DNA of 64,000 bases from NCBI GenBank assembly GCA_944989445.1, contig CALYLW010000041.1, positions 568,001 to 632,000 of the forward strand, read 5' to 3'. The DNA comes from Ampullaceana balthica (Eukaryota; Mollusca; Gastropoda; Lymnaeidae). Under the pieces are notes generated by a model. The model ran no database searches and was not told the origin of the DNA. It worked only from the letters and a program-made list of their open reading frames with translations. This document shows, piece by piece, positions 1 through 12,365 of this stretch. Position 1 is the first letter of the stretch. Each line of letters begins with the position of its first letter. The translations under genes were made by a program, and so were the position numbers.

Positions 1-549
1 CCTTATTAAAATGTCTAAGTAAAATATTTTGGCGGCGGAGTTGGGATAAAAGATTTGAGAACTGTCTAAAAGATTTCTAAAGTTAACAAGTGGTTTAATA
101 ATTTATATCTCTTGACTACCTCTACACGACGATAACAATGGAAAATAATTTAAGTTAAATTACAAAGTAATTAAAAAACGAACTTCAAGAGTGAAGACAT
201 CTGAGGCTCATAAATAATGGATCGAAAATGTCCCTCCCTTTATTCATAAAAAGAGATTTCCCGCAATTTATTTCAGTTTGTTTATAATTGCCTTTAATTC
301 TCTGATCTGCCCTCGCCGGCGCCTCGTACTGAGATTTTGACTTGAGCACAGATCCCGAGTGGATGCTGCGGAGTAGTTTGAAGTGACGTATGAAATCAGG
401 ATTAATGCCTACCATCGCATCAATCGACTCGTTTTAAGTCCACCCACCCCCGGGCAGCATGGGCGATGCTACTAAAAAAGTTGATAGCTGAACATTCGGA
501 CGCCCTTAGGTTAGTGAAGAAGGGGAAGTGGAAATAATTCAAATAGCTA
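1..549. other. unannotated sequence, no gene seen
   Basis: No recognisable coding region, RNA gene or repeat. Short open frames on the minus strand have no recognisable domain, and one runs into the neighbouring CT-rich tract. Confidence 0.5.
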
Positions 550-693
550 CCTCCCTCTCCCTCTCTCCCTCTCCCCCCCCCTCTCTCTCTCTCTCTCTCT
601 GTCCCTCTCTCTCTTACTCCCTCACCCCCCTCTCTCTCTCTGTGTCCCTCCTCGCTCTCTCTCGCGCGCTCTCTCTCTCTCTCTCTCTCTCTA
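550..693. repeat. CT-rich simple repeat
   Basis: A polypyrimidine tract of imperfect (CT)n and CCCT runs with a short CGCGCG interruption. The opposite strand reads as an artefactual Arg-Glu repeat open frame, which is not a gene. Confidence 0.95.
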
Positions 694-783
694 CTTTTAA
701 TTCTTCTCGGTTTCGCGAAATGTCTTCTTAACCTTTTGTCCGAGGGCGAAAAAACATGGGAACGCCAAGACATGCAGCATGTG

Positions 784-1160
784 TTCAACATTCTCAAAAT
801 AACTGTGTAACACACATAGTAAATTCAACATTCTCAAAATAACTGTGGAACACACATAGTAAATTCAACATTCTCAAAATAACTGTGTAACACACATAGT
901 ACATTCAACATTCTCTAAATAACTGTGTAACACACATAGTACATTCAACATTCTCTAAATAGCTGTGTAACACACATAGTACATTCAACATTCTCTAAAT
1001 AACTGTGTAACACACATAGTACATTCAACATTCTCTAAATAGCTGTGTAACACACATAGTACATTCAACATTTTATAAATAACTATGTAACACACACAGT
1101 ACATTCAACATTCTATAAATAACATATTAACACACATGGTACATTCAACATTTTATAAAT
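784..1160. repeat. 40-bp tandem array, about 9.4 copies
   Basis: The unit contains 'ttctctaaataactgtgtaa' followed by 'cacacatagt' and 'acattcaaca'. Copies differ by point changes (ctcaaaat, ctctaaat, tataaat) and become more divergent toward the right end. Degenerate relatives of the motif continue to about 1460. Confidence 0.95.
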
Positions 1161-1550
1161 TAAGACGTGTAATGCAATATCTAAATAGCATATGTTAAAC
1201 CTCTAAGTCATTCAAAATTCTCTAAATTACTACTGTAAGACAACTAGTGCGTTAAAATCCTCTAAATTGCTGTGTGTAAAAGTAAAGCAATCTATAAATT
1301 ACGAATTGTAACACACCCAGTACATTTGTGTACTTAGAAATTGTCCTTAAGGACCTTATTTTAATTTTCTAAGAATTATTGCGTTAACACATTTTCTAAA
1401 TTGTTCGAAATCCTCTAAATAATTGCGTGTGAAAACAACAATAAATTCTTGAGTGATAAACTTTATATAAGATATGTTATTTATACCCTCTATTGTTTAT
1501 TGTGTTAAAATTCATTATATGTTATTGTTTGTTAAATTCTCTAAAAAAAT
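1161..1550. other. decayed tandem-repeat relatives, no gene
   Basis: AT-rich stretch with scattered 'ctctaaatt' and 'tgtgtaa' motifs. It bridges the 40-bp array on the left and the 24-bp array on the right and looks like worn-out copies of the same ancestral unit. Confidence 0.6.
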
Positions 1551-1815
1551 CATTGTGTGTTAAACCCTCTATAAATTACTGTGTTAAAGACTCTATAAAT
1601 TACTGTGTTAAAGACTCTATAAATTACTGTGTTAAACCCTCTATAAATTACTGTGTTAAAGACTCTATAAATTACTGTGTTAAAGACTCTATAAATTACT
1701 GTGTTAAACCCTCTATAAATTACTGTGTTAAAGACTCTATAAATTACTGTGTTAAAGACTCTATAAATTACTGTGTTAAAGACTCTATAAATTACTGCGT
1801 GTTAAACCCAATATA
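1551..1815. repeat. 24-bp tandem array, about 11 copies, with 3-mer order
   Basis: Units read 'gttaaagactctataaatta' plus 'ctgt', with a second variant carrying 'ccc' for 'gac'. Variants P (ccc) and D (gac) run P-D-D-P-D-D-P-D-D-D, a 72-bp higher-order period. The frame reads as an 8-residue repeat, but coding is not supported. Confidence 0.95.
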
Positions 1816-2143
1816 AACGAGTATGATTTAAACCCTATATAAAAATGCGTGTTAAAAATTATTATTTACAGATAATGACCTAAATTCGACAGTATCCAAC
1901 ACTAATTCTAAGAGATCAAATAAGATCTTCTAATTTAGAATATTGTGTTGGTCTCGCTCTTTTGTAAAAGTCGATGTACTTTTTATGTGAATTGCTTTGA
2001 CAAACTTATATTTACACGTTATATAATAGGTTTACAATATAATGCAATTGATGAAATATTTTTCTTGTTCTATTTAAAACATCTTTTTTTAGACTGTAAT
2101 TAAATTATGGTATATTAATGTGTTGAATAATTTTTTTCTATTC
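1816..2143. other. AT-rich spacer, no gene seen
   Basis: Only decayed edge copies of the 24-bp unit near the left side, then unique AT-rich sequence. Confidence 0.5.
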
Positions 2144-2151
2144 ATTTGAGG

Positions 2152-2336
2152 CAGGGCCGTCTTAGCGCATAGGCCCGTTGGGCATTTGCCCGCTGGCCCA
2201 CGAGCATAGGGGCCCCATGGGAATATGTTTATTTATATATTATGAATTATGTTTATTTATTTTTTTATTCCTGTGGGGGAGGGGCCCAACACTATTTCTT
2301 TGCCCGGGGGCCCAAAATTGTGTAAAGACAGCTCTG
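2152..2336. mobile_element. non-autonomous hAT-type element, 185 bp
   Basis: The imperfect terminal inverted repeat is 'cagggccgtctt' at the left and 'aagacagctctg' at the right (10 of 12 positions pair). It is flanked by a perfect 8-bp target-site duplication, 'atttgagg', at 2144-2151 and 2337-2344. An 8-bp duplication with CAG-type ends is the hAT hallmark. The interior is rich in GGCCC and has no coding capacity. No second copy is in the window. Confidence 0.85.
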
Positions 2337-2478
2337 ATTTGAGGGATAATTTACTTTTATTCGTTAGTGGGATTTCTCTAATTTTTAGGTTAGTGGGATT
2401 TCTCTAATTTTTAGCGATAATTTAGCTTTTATAAATTTCTGTGATAATTTAATGCTTTTAGTGTCTCGGATAATTTAG

Positions 2479-2597
<119 letters not shown>

Positions 2598-2792
2598 GAC
2601 TTTGATTATATAATACTATTAATGTCTGTAATAATACACTCTATAAATGTCTGATTGAACTTTGACCTTAAATCATGTCTGGGGATTTGTATCTACACCG
2701 GTGTCTTGGTATTTCGCTGTCTGATGTCATGTGCTTACGCTGCGATACCGTGTAGCACAGTAGCAGTGTAACATGTCACGAGTGTGTTACAT

Positions 2793-2977
2793 CAGTGCTT
2801 CTCAAAGTGGTGGTCCGCGGACCGGTGCCGGTCCGTGGGCCATCCGCTGCCGGTCCGGAGATGTTCTCAAAAAAGGACAGACAAAATTGACAGTACATGC
2901 AAAATAGTGCACCGGTCCCTGGTGCAATGGAAAAAATGCATGCCGGTCCGCAATACTAAAAGGTTTGAGAAGCACTG
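2793..2977. mobile_element. non-autonomous hAT element (family 'CAGTGCTTCTC'), copy 1
   Basis: The terminal inverted repeats are 'cagtgcttctcaaa' and 'tttgagaagcactg', a perfect match. The perfect 8-bp target duplication 'tgttacat' lies at 2785-2792 and 2978-2985. The 185-bp body has several CCGGTCCG motifs and a short palindromic character. Further copies lie at 29736-29921, 29930-30690 (interrupted) and 54097-54282, with fragments near 50145 and 53573. It encodes nothing and would depend on a hAT transposase in trans. Confidence 0.93.
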
Positions 2978-2985
2978 TGTTACAT

Positions 2986-3490
2986 CATGTTACAGCGGGT
3001 AGGCTTATCCCCGAGTCCTGTATGACGCGTGTATTTCTTAACGCGAGCTTTGCATTAAAATATCGCATCTGACTTTATGGCAGGATTAAAGGGAAGAGAC
3101 CCTGCTGGAGAATCTTCTCATTTACAATTTGCCTTCATCTCACAGAGCATTGATTCGAACCACCCTAAGGGAGAGAACAATCACGGAGGTCGAACAAGAG
3201 TTCCGTGGATCACGTCATAACGAGTACTGTGACATTCTTACAAGTTATCGTGACGAGACGCACAAAGTAACCGAGCCGTTGAAGGGCATCTTGTGCAGAT
3301 CCAAGGAAAATGTCTACTGTCGTGACTCACACATCTCAGACGATGTTCAGCAAAATGTCGCGACGCTTACAGCGACATTACTCGAGTGTTTTCAACTGCT
3401 GTCTTAGTCTTTGTCTAGTCGTTGTCCAGAGTAATGCGACTAAAAATAGTATTGAAATAAAAAAATAAATAAATACTTGCTAAGTGTTTT
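2986..3490. other. unassigned sequence, no gene seen
   Basis: A 92-codon open frame at 3129-3407 (+) has no recognisable domain or splice context and I do not call it. A 'gattcgaacc' block near 3149 resembles a reversed SINE B-box but is too short to call. Confidence 0.4.
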
Positions 3491-3795
3491 TCTTTTCTTA
3501 TCTTAACTTATCTATCTTACATACCTTCCTTCTATACAGGAATTTATTGCGCCCAACGCTTATCAATGGTTATGACTAGTCTTGCATTTTTATTAGCGTT
3601 TTAAATGTTGTTAGGAGGTTGGTTTTCCGTGTCTGTTCAGTCAACCCATTACACGTCCCAATTCCAGACCGGAAGAAGGAGACTTTTTATGGTTGTTCTT
3701 GCAAACGGAAATAACAAACGAGATTTATCACTATGTCTATCGGAGGGTTGTATTAGATTATCTTTGTGTTGTATTTCCAAATTAAAATTATCTCT
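3491..3795 (-). mobile_element. decayed 3' fragment of the CR1/jockey-type LINE
   Basis: Read on the minus strand, it matches the C-terminal coding end and 3' tail of the LINE at 27.5-29.5 kb. Shared blocks are the 'cttctatacag' tail segment, the pentamer (TTATC)n end, the FFPSG-like region and the 'gtattagattatctttgtgt' stretch (20 bases). Many substitutions and small indels mark it as old. No target duplication was found. Confidence 0.8.
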
Positions 3796-4715
3796 TTTAA
3801 TTTAAAAAAATGCTCTTACATTTTGCCCGTTACACCACCGAGGTTGTTGAAAGTATTCATTTTTGGGTTCTTGACTCGGATGTATGTCTATTGGAGACTA
3901 AACAAATACGTTAATTATTATTTGTGTTTTAACATTACGGTGTTTCTCTTTTCGATGAATTCACACAAGAACTATTGAATTGGTAACTAATTTACTACAT
4001 GGAATTTTATTGACCGTTAGAGTGAAAATATAACACCTCAGTGGGTAAATGGTAAAATCTAATGCGAAATTCAGATGAAATAATGATTCTAAGTTTGAAA
4101 TTTAAAAAAAAATAGTTGTATACTAAAATAGATTAATTGATGAAACATCAATAGAAAAATTAATATACCACACTTGAATTACAGACTAAATAAGATCTTA
4201 TATACAAGCCTATAACAATTTTATATCAAAATTGATGATATTTTAAACCTTTTTTTAACGTGTAAATATAATTGTGTCAAAACTATTTACTTTAAAAGTA
4301 CATCGACTTTGACAACAAAAATGAATACAAGGATCTATATCAGTCTTTCTCATCTGATATGTCAGAATTTGTGGTGGACATTGTCTAATTTAGAATGGTC
4401 ATTACACTTCAAAAAATAACATTAACAAATATTTAAAGGTTTTTAAAGAAATATTTTACATATTTTATGTACATTTTAAAAAACAAAACACAAACAACAA
4501 ATCTGAGCCCAGATAGAGAAGCAATTTAAGTAATGTAAGTAATGTAGCTATTTCAATGAATTTCTGTAACTTGTGTAAAATCTCCAGCGGCTGATGGTAT
4601 TTAATCATGCGCGTCTTTTCAAAGCGTCACGGCTGGGTAATTAACGGTTGCTAAAAAGACGGCTAATTACTCCTTAGCCGGCCAGGGAGTGTCTCCACTC
4701 ACCTCCCCACCCACA
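3796..4715. other. AT-rich spacer with a GC-richer island at about 4570-4690
   Basis: Mostly low-complexity AT-rich sequence. The island at 4570-4690 contains 'taattaacggttg' and 'ggctaattactcc', homeodomain-type cores in otherwise higher-complexity DNA. It is a candidate non-coding regulatory element, by inference only. Confidence 0.3.
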
Positions 4716-4760
4716 CAACACACTGACACACACACACACAAAAAACATACACGTACACAC
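4716..4760. repeat. (CA)n-rich simple repeat
   Basis: Short run of CACACA interrupted by AAAAA. Confidence 0.85.
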
Positions 4761-5310
4761 AAAGATGGATCCCCATCCTTAATACCAACATATTGATTCG
4801 GACTTTAGTTCCAAGCCCAAGTTTCATAACTCGCCATACCAAGGGAAAGTCATTAATTAAACATGTAGAAATTAAGTTACCACCAGAAAGAGAGGCAGGC
4901 AGACAAACAGGGAGGGAAGGGGAGAGGGGGTCGAAGGAGGGACATATAGAGGCGCTGAGTGAGTATGAGAGAGGGAGAGGACGTTGGTGGATACCGACTG
5001 GATGAGCAACAATTACGGTCATGTGCTTGAATGCGCTAATTATAAAGACTGTATGCTGGAATAATTAGATGAAACTGTATCCCGGCCCAGAGCAACTGAT
5101 ACACCGTATGCCAGGGCGCGGTGTGGTCCGGCTAATGTTGGGACACCTGGCGTGTGTTCGTGGCAATATTCCTACCTAAGGTTTGTCTGAATACATCGAC
5201 ACGTCGTCACTAAGGTCCGTCGTAATGCTGAATTTACGAGTGGGATAATTTTAGTGACATTTGTCAACACTAAAGACAACGGCGTTAAAGCTCTCAGCAT
5301 GCTACAACAT
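4761..5310. other. unique sequence with candidate non-coding island, about 5020-5260
   Basis: It includes a purine-rich tract (4880-4990) and a GC-richer block with 'gctaattataaag', 'aataattagatg' and 'ccggctaatgttg'. No coding domain was seen. Confidence 0.3.
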
Positions 5311-5590
5311 GTGTTCTATACGTTCATTAAATGTGTTCTATACGTTCAATAATGTGTTCTATACGTTCATTAAATGTGTTCTATACGTTCATTAAATGTA
5401 GTCTATAAGTTCATTAAATGTGTTCTATACGTTCATTAAATGTGTTCTATACGTTCATTAAATGTAGTCTATAAGTTCATTAAAAGTGTTCTATACGTTC
5501 ATTAAATGTGTTCTATACGTTCATTAAATGTAGTCTATAAGTTCATTAAAAGTGTTCTATACGTTCATTAAATGTGTTCTATACATTTAT
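5311..5590. repeat. 22-bp tandem array, about 12.7 copies, with 3-mer order
   Basis: Main unit 'gtgttctatacgttcattaa' plus 'at'. A variant 'gtagtctataagttcattaa' recurs every third unit over the middle of the array, giving a 66-bp higher-order period. One copy has a 1-bp deletion (5341-5361). Confidence 0.95.
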
Positions 5591-5829
5591 AAAATTGTTG
5601 TTAAATGTGTGATAATTAATCAAAGCTGGAAATGTGCTTCATAAATTTCTAACAATAAATAAAATACCTAATAATTTATGGACTTTAAACCGTATCATTA
5701 TAATTTAAAAAACGTATATGAATAAATAGTTGACAAATTAAGTTTAAAAAATTTATTATGCTAAATAAATAGATTAATAAAAATTTATAATTAAATTATT
5801 ATTAACTTCTTAACATTCAAAGCATTTAT
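5591..5829. other. AT-rich spacer
   Basis: No feature beyond very high A+T content. Confidence 0.5.
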
Positions 5830-6190
5830 CTTATCTTATCTTATCTGTTTACAGACGCTCCTTCTATACAGAAGATTATTGCGTCCTACGCTTATCTATG
5901 GTTTGTGTTTAGTCCTGCATTTTTATTAGAGATTTAAATGTTGATAAAGTGTTGGTTTTCCTGGATTCTTCAGGCAACCCATTCCACGCCCGAATTCCGG
6001 ACGGGAAGAAGGAAAACTTGTATGTGTTTGTTCTTGCATACGGAATAAGAAAGGTGTTTTTATCCTTATGTCTATCTGAGGGTTGTATTAAGTTATCTTT
6101 GTGTTGTATTTCTAAATTAGAATTAATTGCTTTATGTATGATTACTACTTTGCTCTTGGTTCTTCTATCCTCTAGTGTTTCAAGTGTATT
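5830..6190 (-). mobile_element. 3' fragment of the CR1/jockey-type LINE
   Basis: On the minus strand this encodes the last roughly 95 residues of the reverse-transcriptase ORF, in frame, including 'LEDRRTKSKVVIIHKAINSN' and the terminal 'FKSLIKMQD' before the stop. The same 3' UTR and (TTATC)n tail as the 27.5-29.5 kb copy follow. It is much closer to that copy than the 3.5-kb fragment is, so it is a younger 5'-truncated insertion. The homology breaks at about 6190. Confidence 0.92.
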
Positions 6191-6242
6191 ACGCGAAATA
6201 AATTTAATATATTTCCATATGATTTTCATTGTACATTTCGGC

Positions 6243-6338
6243 GATTAATTAAGTCTGTTGTAATGTGATTAATTAAGTCTGTTGTAATGTGATTAATTAA
6301 GTCTGTTGTAATGTGATTAATTAAGTCTGTTGTAATGT
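6243..6338. repeat. 24-bp tandem array, 4 copies
   Basis: Four essentially identical units of 'gattaattaagtctgttgta' plus 'atgt'. The array begins about 50 bp past the truncated 5' end of the adjacent LINE fragment. Confidence 0.95.
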
Positions 6339-6443
6339 TATTTCGTTTATTCTGATTAATAGAGTCTTGGGAAGCAATATCTTAACATAATAGGTTTATT
6401 TTAATGATTATTAACTTAACTGTTTTATCATAATTATTAACTG

Positions 6444-6897
6444 TTTTTAAATGTAACAAAAATTACAACAATTGACTGCCTACCAACTATGTTTTATAAA
6501 TGTAATAAAAATTACAATAATTGACTGCCTACCAACTATGTTTTATAAATGTAACAAAAATTACAATAATTGACTGCCTACAAACTATGTTTTATAAATG
6601 TAACAAAAATTACAACAATTGACTGCCTACAAACTATGTTTTATAAATGTAACAAAAATTACAATAATTGACTGCCTACCAACTATGTTTTATAAATGTA
6701 ACAAAAATTACAATAATTTACTGCCTACCAACTATGTTTTATAAATGTAACAAAAATTACAATAATTTACTGCCTACCAACTATGTTTTATAAATGTAAC
6801 AAAAATTACAATAATTGACTGCCTACCAACTATGTTTTATAAATGTAACAAAAATTACAATAATTTACTGCCTACCAACTATGTTTTATAAATGTCA
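6444..6897. repeat. 49-bp tandem array, about 9 copies
   Basis: The unit contains 'ttgactgcctaccaactatg' then 'ttttataaatgtaac' and 'aaaaattacaataa'. Variation is limited to a few positions (acaa/ataa, ttgac/tttac, acca/acaa). Confidence 0.96.
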
Positions 6898-7260
6898 TAT
6901 CAAATAAATGTTAGTGAATGCTTGATGATTTACAATGGCTGCCTAAATTAATTGTATATATATTTATACATCAAATTTATAATAGCTGCCAAAATTAGTT
7001 GTGTATTTATGTATATATTATATATATGTATATGGCAAATGTATGATATCTTTCTAAATTAGTTGTGTAAATATTATATATGTAACCAAAGTTGCAATGG
7101 TTTCCTAAATTAACTGTGTATATAATCTGTATGATATTTTGCAAAGGTTTTCTAAATTAACAATTTACAATAGTTTCCTAAATTAGCTATAATTTCAAAG
7201 CAGCATAATTTATGACAGAAGCCTAAATAACCAGTATATATTTTTATTTTTAAAATTATT
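6898..7260. other. decayed repeat edge, AT-rich
   Basis: Recurring 'cctaaattag' and 'gtgtatat' motifs at irregular spacing look like eroded units of the preceding array. No gene. Confidence 0.5.
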
Positions 7261-7483
7261 TATCCTTATTATGTGAAGTGTGTTACAGCGTATCCCTATT
7301 ATGTCAAGTGTGTTACAATGTATCCCTATTATGTCAAGTGTGTTACAATGTATCCCTATTATGTCAAGTGTGTTACAATGTATCCCTATTATGTCAAGTG
7401 TGTTACATCGTATCCCTATTATGTCAAGTGTGTTACAATGTATCCCTATTATGTCAAGTGCGTTACAGTGTATCTATATTAAC
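7261..7483. repeat. 30-bp tandem array, about 7.4 copies
   Basis: Unit 'tatccctattatgtcaagtg' plus 'tgttacaatg'. A unit length divisible by 3 keeps all three forward frames open (for example a 10-residue YYVKCVTMYP-type frame). I read this as a by-product of the unit, not a gene. Confidence 0.96.
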
Positions 7484-9600
7484 CGTGATTTCCACAGAAT
7501 GTATTACATTTATCCAAGTAATTAGTGTTTTCCGATATTCTAATATAAAAAACGGCGTTCTACGCACTCGGTCAACAAGTAAAAAACAAATATTCTCAAC
7601 AATATATTATTGTCGACCAAATTAATTTTTGTTTCCAACTTATTGTTATTTGATTTCCAAATAAACGATGGTAGTAGTATTAGTAATGATAACATAGTTA
7701 AATAGGCCGTTCTCGTCATGAATTGCGACTTGTTTATATTTGAACTGTTACAACCAAGATACCCATTGGATACATCGCCCGAAGTCTAAAGTCTATAACA
7801 ACATGCCATGATTAATCCTCCTAGCTACCGGTAGTATTTCGATACGTGTTCACATTTGACTTAAGCGTCGCAAAGCTTACAGAGTTCCCCGACGTTACTG
7901 TCTACTACACCTAGCAGCACGCGCAGTCAATAATAAACAAAACAGTTCGTCTTACCTGAGAGTTGATAAGCCGTTGCGACGGACGTATCCCAAGAAATGA
8001 CCGGTGTCCAGCAGGCGATAGATCCAACACTTTAATTAATCGATAGCACGTCCAGGTTGGTCCCCAGACGCACGCATGCTCGCGCGCAGATGAACTGACT
8101 GACCTACACACAGATGGTTTGTTGTCGGTGAAAAATTCATAACTTACAGTAATTTGATTTAATTTTTTTTAAAAGTAAGAATAAATTTAAACAATAAAAT
8201 AAAATAATAATTAGCTCAAAAATTATTCTCTCTTTTTAAAATTTCACTGTGTTGAAAAAAAGGAAGAAAAAATAAAATAAATAAAATAAAAGAAGTCATA
8301 AACTATCTCTAAACAAACACCGAGACTTGTCCGAGGGCTGTTTAAGAAGATGTTAGAAATTAATCCATAGAATTGTGTCATGAATCATGAATTTCTTTTC
8401 TCATAACATTCGATCTTGCTTCCGTTTGAATTTTTCAATCATAAAAAAAATTAAATTAAAATTTAAAAAAATTAATATAAAAAAACACTCACACCCACAA
8501 ATTTATTTTAAAATCCTTGAACACATTTTAAAACGAAACAAATCCAACTTGTCACTTTCCACGTCAGAGTGAGAAAAATCAACTAAATAACAAAACAACA
8601 AAACAATGCCCCCACGGGCGTCTGAAAACACGAAGCCTATTTGTCTCCCCAACTGAAGATGATTGTGACAACTGAACAAATCATAAAATATCACATTTGT
8701 TAAAAGTTACTAAACTCAGAGAAGTTGATTTAATAACACAAGAAAATAGAAAAAAAATTAAAACATGAAGGCGTGAGGCAATGCACGAGGATGCACGTGT
8801 TGATGGGCAACACCAGAAAATGTACACATGCGTGCCGAGGGACAAAAGCCCTTTCTCTCGATTCTAGTTGTTTGGGGGATTTTTCTTTTCTTGTTCTTTC
8901 CCCGTTTTCTTTTTTTTTCCTATTTTTTTTTAAAACTCCAGCGCGAGACGGGTTGGTCGTCTGCCGCGCTGAAACAAATCAGTTCGGAGAGAGTTGATGG
9001 GCCCCTCACTCACGTACTGGGCCACGGGAGCCACGGCTCCGCTCGGCAGGGAGGCGGTATGGGGCAGGGAGGGGCGCACCATTAAGCGGGTAGGGGTCGC
9101 GCGGGCGAATTAACAGGATAAGGGGGTTGACAACTTTTGTTGTTGCTGTTTCTTATTTGTGCATTCTTCGCTTGGTGTGATTGCGTTTGTTTGAAATACT
9201 TGAACAACCACCAGCAACCACCACCACCACGGACACGCGCGGTGTGATATCGGAAGACGAGGTTTAAGAAGCGGAACAAAACGCAACTGAAGTATCGCCC
9301 TCCCGTTAGCGCGAGTTGCTGGCGAGGATTGGAGAAAAAAAATGGGGGTTTGGCGAGAACATGCTCGTACAGACTAAATAGATGAGATTGAAATCGACAG
9401 ACGAGTGGGTCGCGAGGGGAGAGGAAAAAACGGGAGGACACAAAAATTGAAGATGTGCCACTGTTGGAGAGGCAAGGGGGAGGAATCGTCTGCGCCATTT
9501 TTATTTGAAGGTGCGGTGGGAGGCGGTGGGGGGCTGCAGCTGTCGAAAATGTCTGCAAGAGCTGTGGTGGACTGCAGGATAGAGACGACATGGCGTATGT
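7484..9600. other. 2.1 kb without a recognised feature
   Basis: AT-rich to about 8760, then a GC-richer block (8940-9110 and 9230-9540) with T-rich runs. A 179-codon minus-strand open frame at 9082-9621 is Pro/Ser/Phe-rich with no domain, and I do not call it a gene. The GC-rich block could be regulatory, but nothing specific is seen. Confidence 0.4.
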
Positions 9601-12365
9601 CCTATAGGATGTTATCGTCATTTATCCCTTGAAAAACATGACTGTCCCCGTTGTCATATAAATGCTACTGTAATTTCTAAAAAAAATGTTACTGTTCCAC
9701 ATGTCCTATAAAATGTTATATCCATTCTATAAAATTGTAATGTCAAGTCTTGAAAATGTTACTGTCCATTCTATAAAATGTAACTGTCCACCATGTCCAA
9801 TAAAATGTTACTGTCCATTCTATGAAATGTAACTGTCCACCATGTCCAATCAAATGTTACTGTCTACTGTGCCCTACAATATCCACTATGTCCGATAAGA
9901 TTTCAATGTCCACTATGTCCTTTGAGATGTTAATGTCCACTTTGTCCTATAATATTTCAATGTCCACAATGTCCTATAAGTACTCAATGTCCACTAAGTC
10001 CTATAATATGTCTATGTCAACTAGGTCCTATAAGATGTCTATGTCAACTAGGTCCTATAAGATGTCTATGTCAACTAAGTCCAATAAGATGTCTATGTCA
10101 ACTAAGTCCTATAAGATGTCTATGTTTACTAAGTCCTATAAGATGTCTATGTCAACTAAGTCCTATAAGATGTCTATGTCAAATAAGTCCTATAAGATGT
10201 CTATGTCAACTAAGTCCTATAAGATGTCTATGTCAACTAAGTCCTATAAGATGTCTATGTCAACTAGGTCCTATAAGATGTCTATGTCAACTAGGTCCTA
10301 TAAGATGTCTATGTCAACTAAGTCCCATAAGATGTCTATGTCAACTAGGTCCTATAAGATGTCTATTACAACTAAGTCCTATAAGATGTCTATGTCAACT
10401 AGGTCCTATAAGATGTCTATGTCAACTAGGTCCTATAAGATGTCTATGTCAACTAAGTCCTATAAGATGGCTATGTCAACTAAGTCCTATAAGATGTCTA
10501 TGTCAACTAGGTCCTATAAGATGTCTATGTCAACTAAGTCCTATAAGATGTCTATGTCAACTAGGTCTATAAGATGTCTATGTCAACTAGGTCCTATAAG
10601 ATGTCTATGTCAACTAGGTCCTATAAGATGTCTATGTCAACTAGGTCCTATAAGATGTCTATGTCAACTAAGTCCTATAAGATGTCTATGTCAACTAGGT
10701 CTATAAGATGTCTATGTCAACTAGGTGCTATAAGATGTCTATGTCAACTAGGTCCTATAAGATGTCTATGTCAACTATGTCCTATAAGATGTCTATGTCA
10801 ACTAAGTCCTATAAGATGTCTATGTCAACTATGTCCTATAAGATGTCTATGTCCACTAAGTCCTATAAGATGTCTATGTCAACTAGGTTCTATAAGATGT
10901 CTATGTCAACTAAGTCCTATAAGATGTCTATGTCAACCAGGTCCTATAAGATGTCTATGTCAACTAGGTCCTATAAGATGTCTATGTCCACTAAGTCCTA
11001 TAAGATGTCTATGTCAACTAAGTCCTATAATATGTCTATGTCAACTAAGTCCTATAAGATGTCTATTTCAACTAAGTCCTATAAGATGTCTATGTCAACT
11101 AGGTCCTAAAAGATGTCTATGTCAACTAGGTCCTATAAGATGTCTATGTCAACTAGGTCCTATAAGATGTCTATGTCAACTAAGTCCTATAAGATGTCTA
11201 TGTCAACTAAGTCCTATAAGATGTCTATGTCAACAGGTCCTATAAGATGTCTATGTCAACTAAGTCCTATAATATGTCTATGTCAACTAAGTCCTATAAG
11301 ATGTCTATGTCAACTAAGTCCTATAAGATGTCTATGTGAACTAGGTCCTATAAGATGTCTATGTCAACTAGGTTCTATAAGATGTCTATGTCAACTAAGT
11401 CCTATAAGATGTCTATGTCAACTAAGTCCTATAAGATGTCTATGTCCACTAAGTCCTATAAGATGTCTATGTCAACTAGGTCCTATAAGATGTCTATGTC
11501 AACTAAGTCCTATAAGATGTCTATGTCAACTAGGTCTATAAGATGTCTATGTCAACTAGGTCCTATAAGATGTCTATGTCAACTAGGTCCTATAAGATGT
11601 CTATGTCAACTAGGTCCTATAAGATGTCTATGTCCACTAAGTCCTATAAGATGTCTATGTCAACTAGGTCCTATAAGATGTCTATGTCAACTAAGTCCTA
11701 TAAGATGTCTATGTCAACTAGGTCCTATAAGATGTCTATGTCAACTAGGTCCTATAAGATGTCTATGTCCACTAAGTCCTATAAGATGTCTATGCCAACT
11801 AGGTCCTATAAGATGTCTATGTCAACTAGGTCCTATAAGATGTCTATGTCCACTAAGTCCTATAAGATGTCTATGTCAACTAAGTCCTATAAGATGTCTA
11901 TGTGAACTAGGTCCTATAAGATGTCTATGTCAACTAAGTCCTATAAGATGTCTATGTCAACTAAGTCCTATAAGATGTCTATGTGAACTAGGTCCTATAA
12001 GATGTCTATGTGAACTAGGTCCTATAAGATGTCTATGTGAACTAGGTCCTATAAGATGTCTATGTCCACTAAGTCCTATAAGATGTCTATGTCAACTAGG
12101 TCCTATAAGATGTCTATGTCAACTAGGTCCTATAAGATGTCTATGTCAACTAAGTCCTATAAGATGTCTATGTCAACTAGGTCCTATAAGATGTCTATGT
12201 CAACTAGGTCCTATAAGATGTCTATGTCAACTAGGTCCTATAAGATGTCTATGTCAACTAAGTCCTATAATATGTCTATGTCAACTAAGTCCTATAAGAT
12301 GTCTATGTCAACTAGGTCCTATAAGATGTCTATGTCCACTATGTCCTGTAAGATATTACAGTCCA
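9601..12365. repeat. 27-bp tandem array, about 100 copies
   Basis: Core unit 'aactaggtcctataagatgt' plus 'ctatgtc', homogeneous from about 9990 to 12345. The main polymorphism is AGG versus AAG (ctaggtcc/ctaagtcc), with rarer 'ccact', 'gaact' and single-base deletions (about 10565, 10702, 11234, 11534). The left 350 bp (variants such as 'ttactgtccaccatgtcc') and the last unit are much more divergent, the edge-decay pattern expected of arrays homogenised by unequal exchange. Since 27 is divisible by 3, long 9-residue-repeat open frames occur in all forward frames. Confidence 0.97.

Noticed and set aside
420..815. Arg-Glu-rich 131-codon frame on the minus strand
   Set aside because: It is the translation of the CT microsatellite.
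3129..3175. Reversed SINE head fragment (gattcgaacc)
   Set aside because: Only about 30 bp resemble the SINE and with gaps, too little to call.
3129..3407. 92-codon plus-strand frame with ordinary composition
   Set aside because: No recognisable domain, and length is within chance for this composition. A homology search would decide.
9082..9621. 179-codon minus-strand frame
   Set aside because: Low-complexity Pro/Ser/Phe-rich sequence with no domain, no conserved motif and no splice context.
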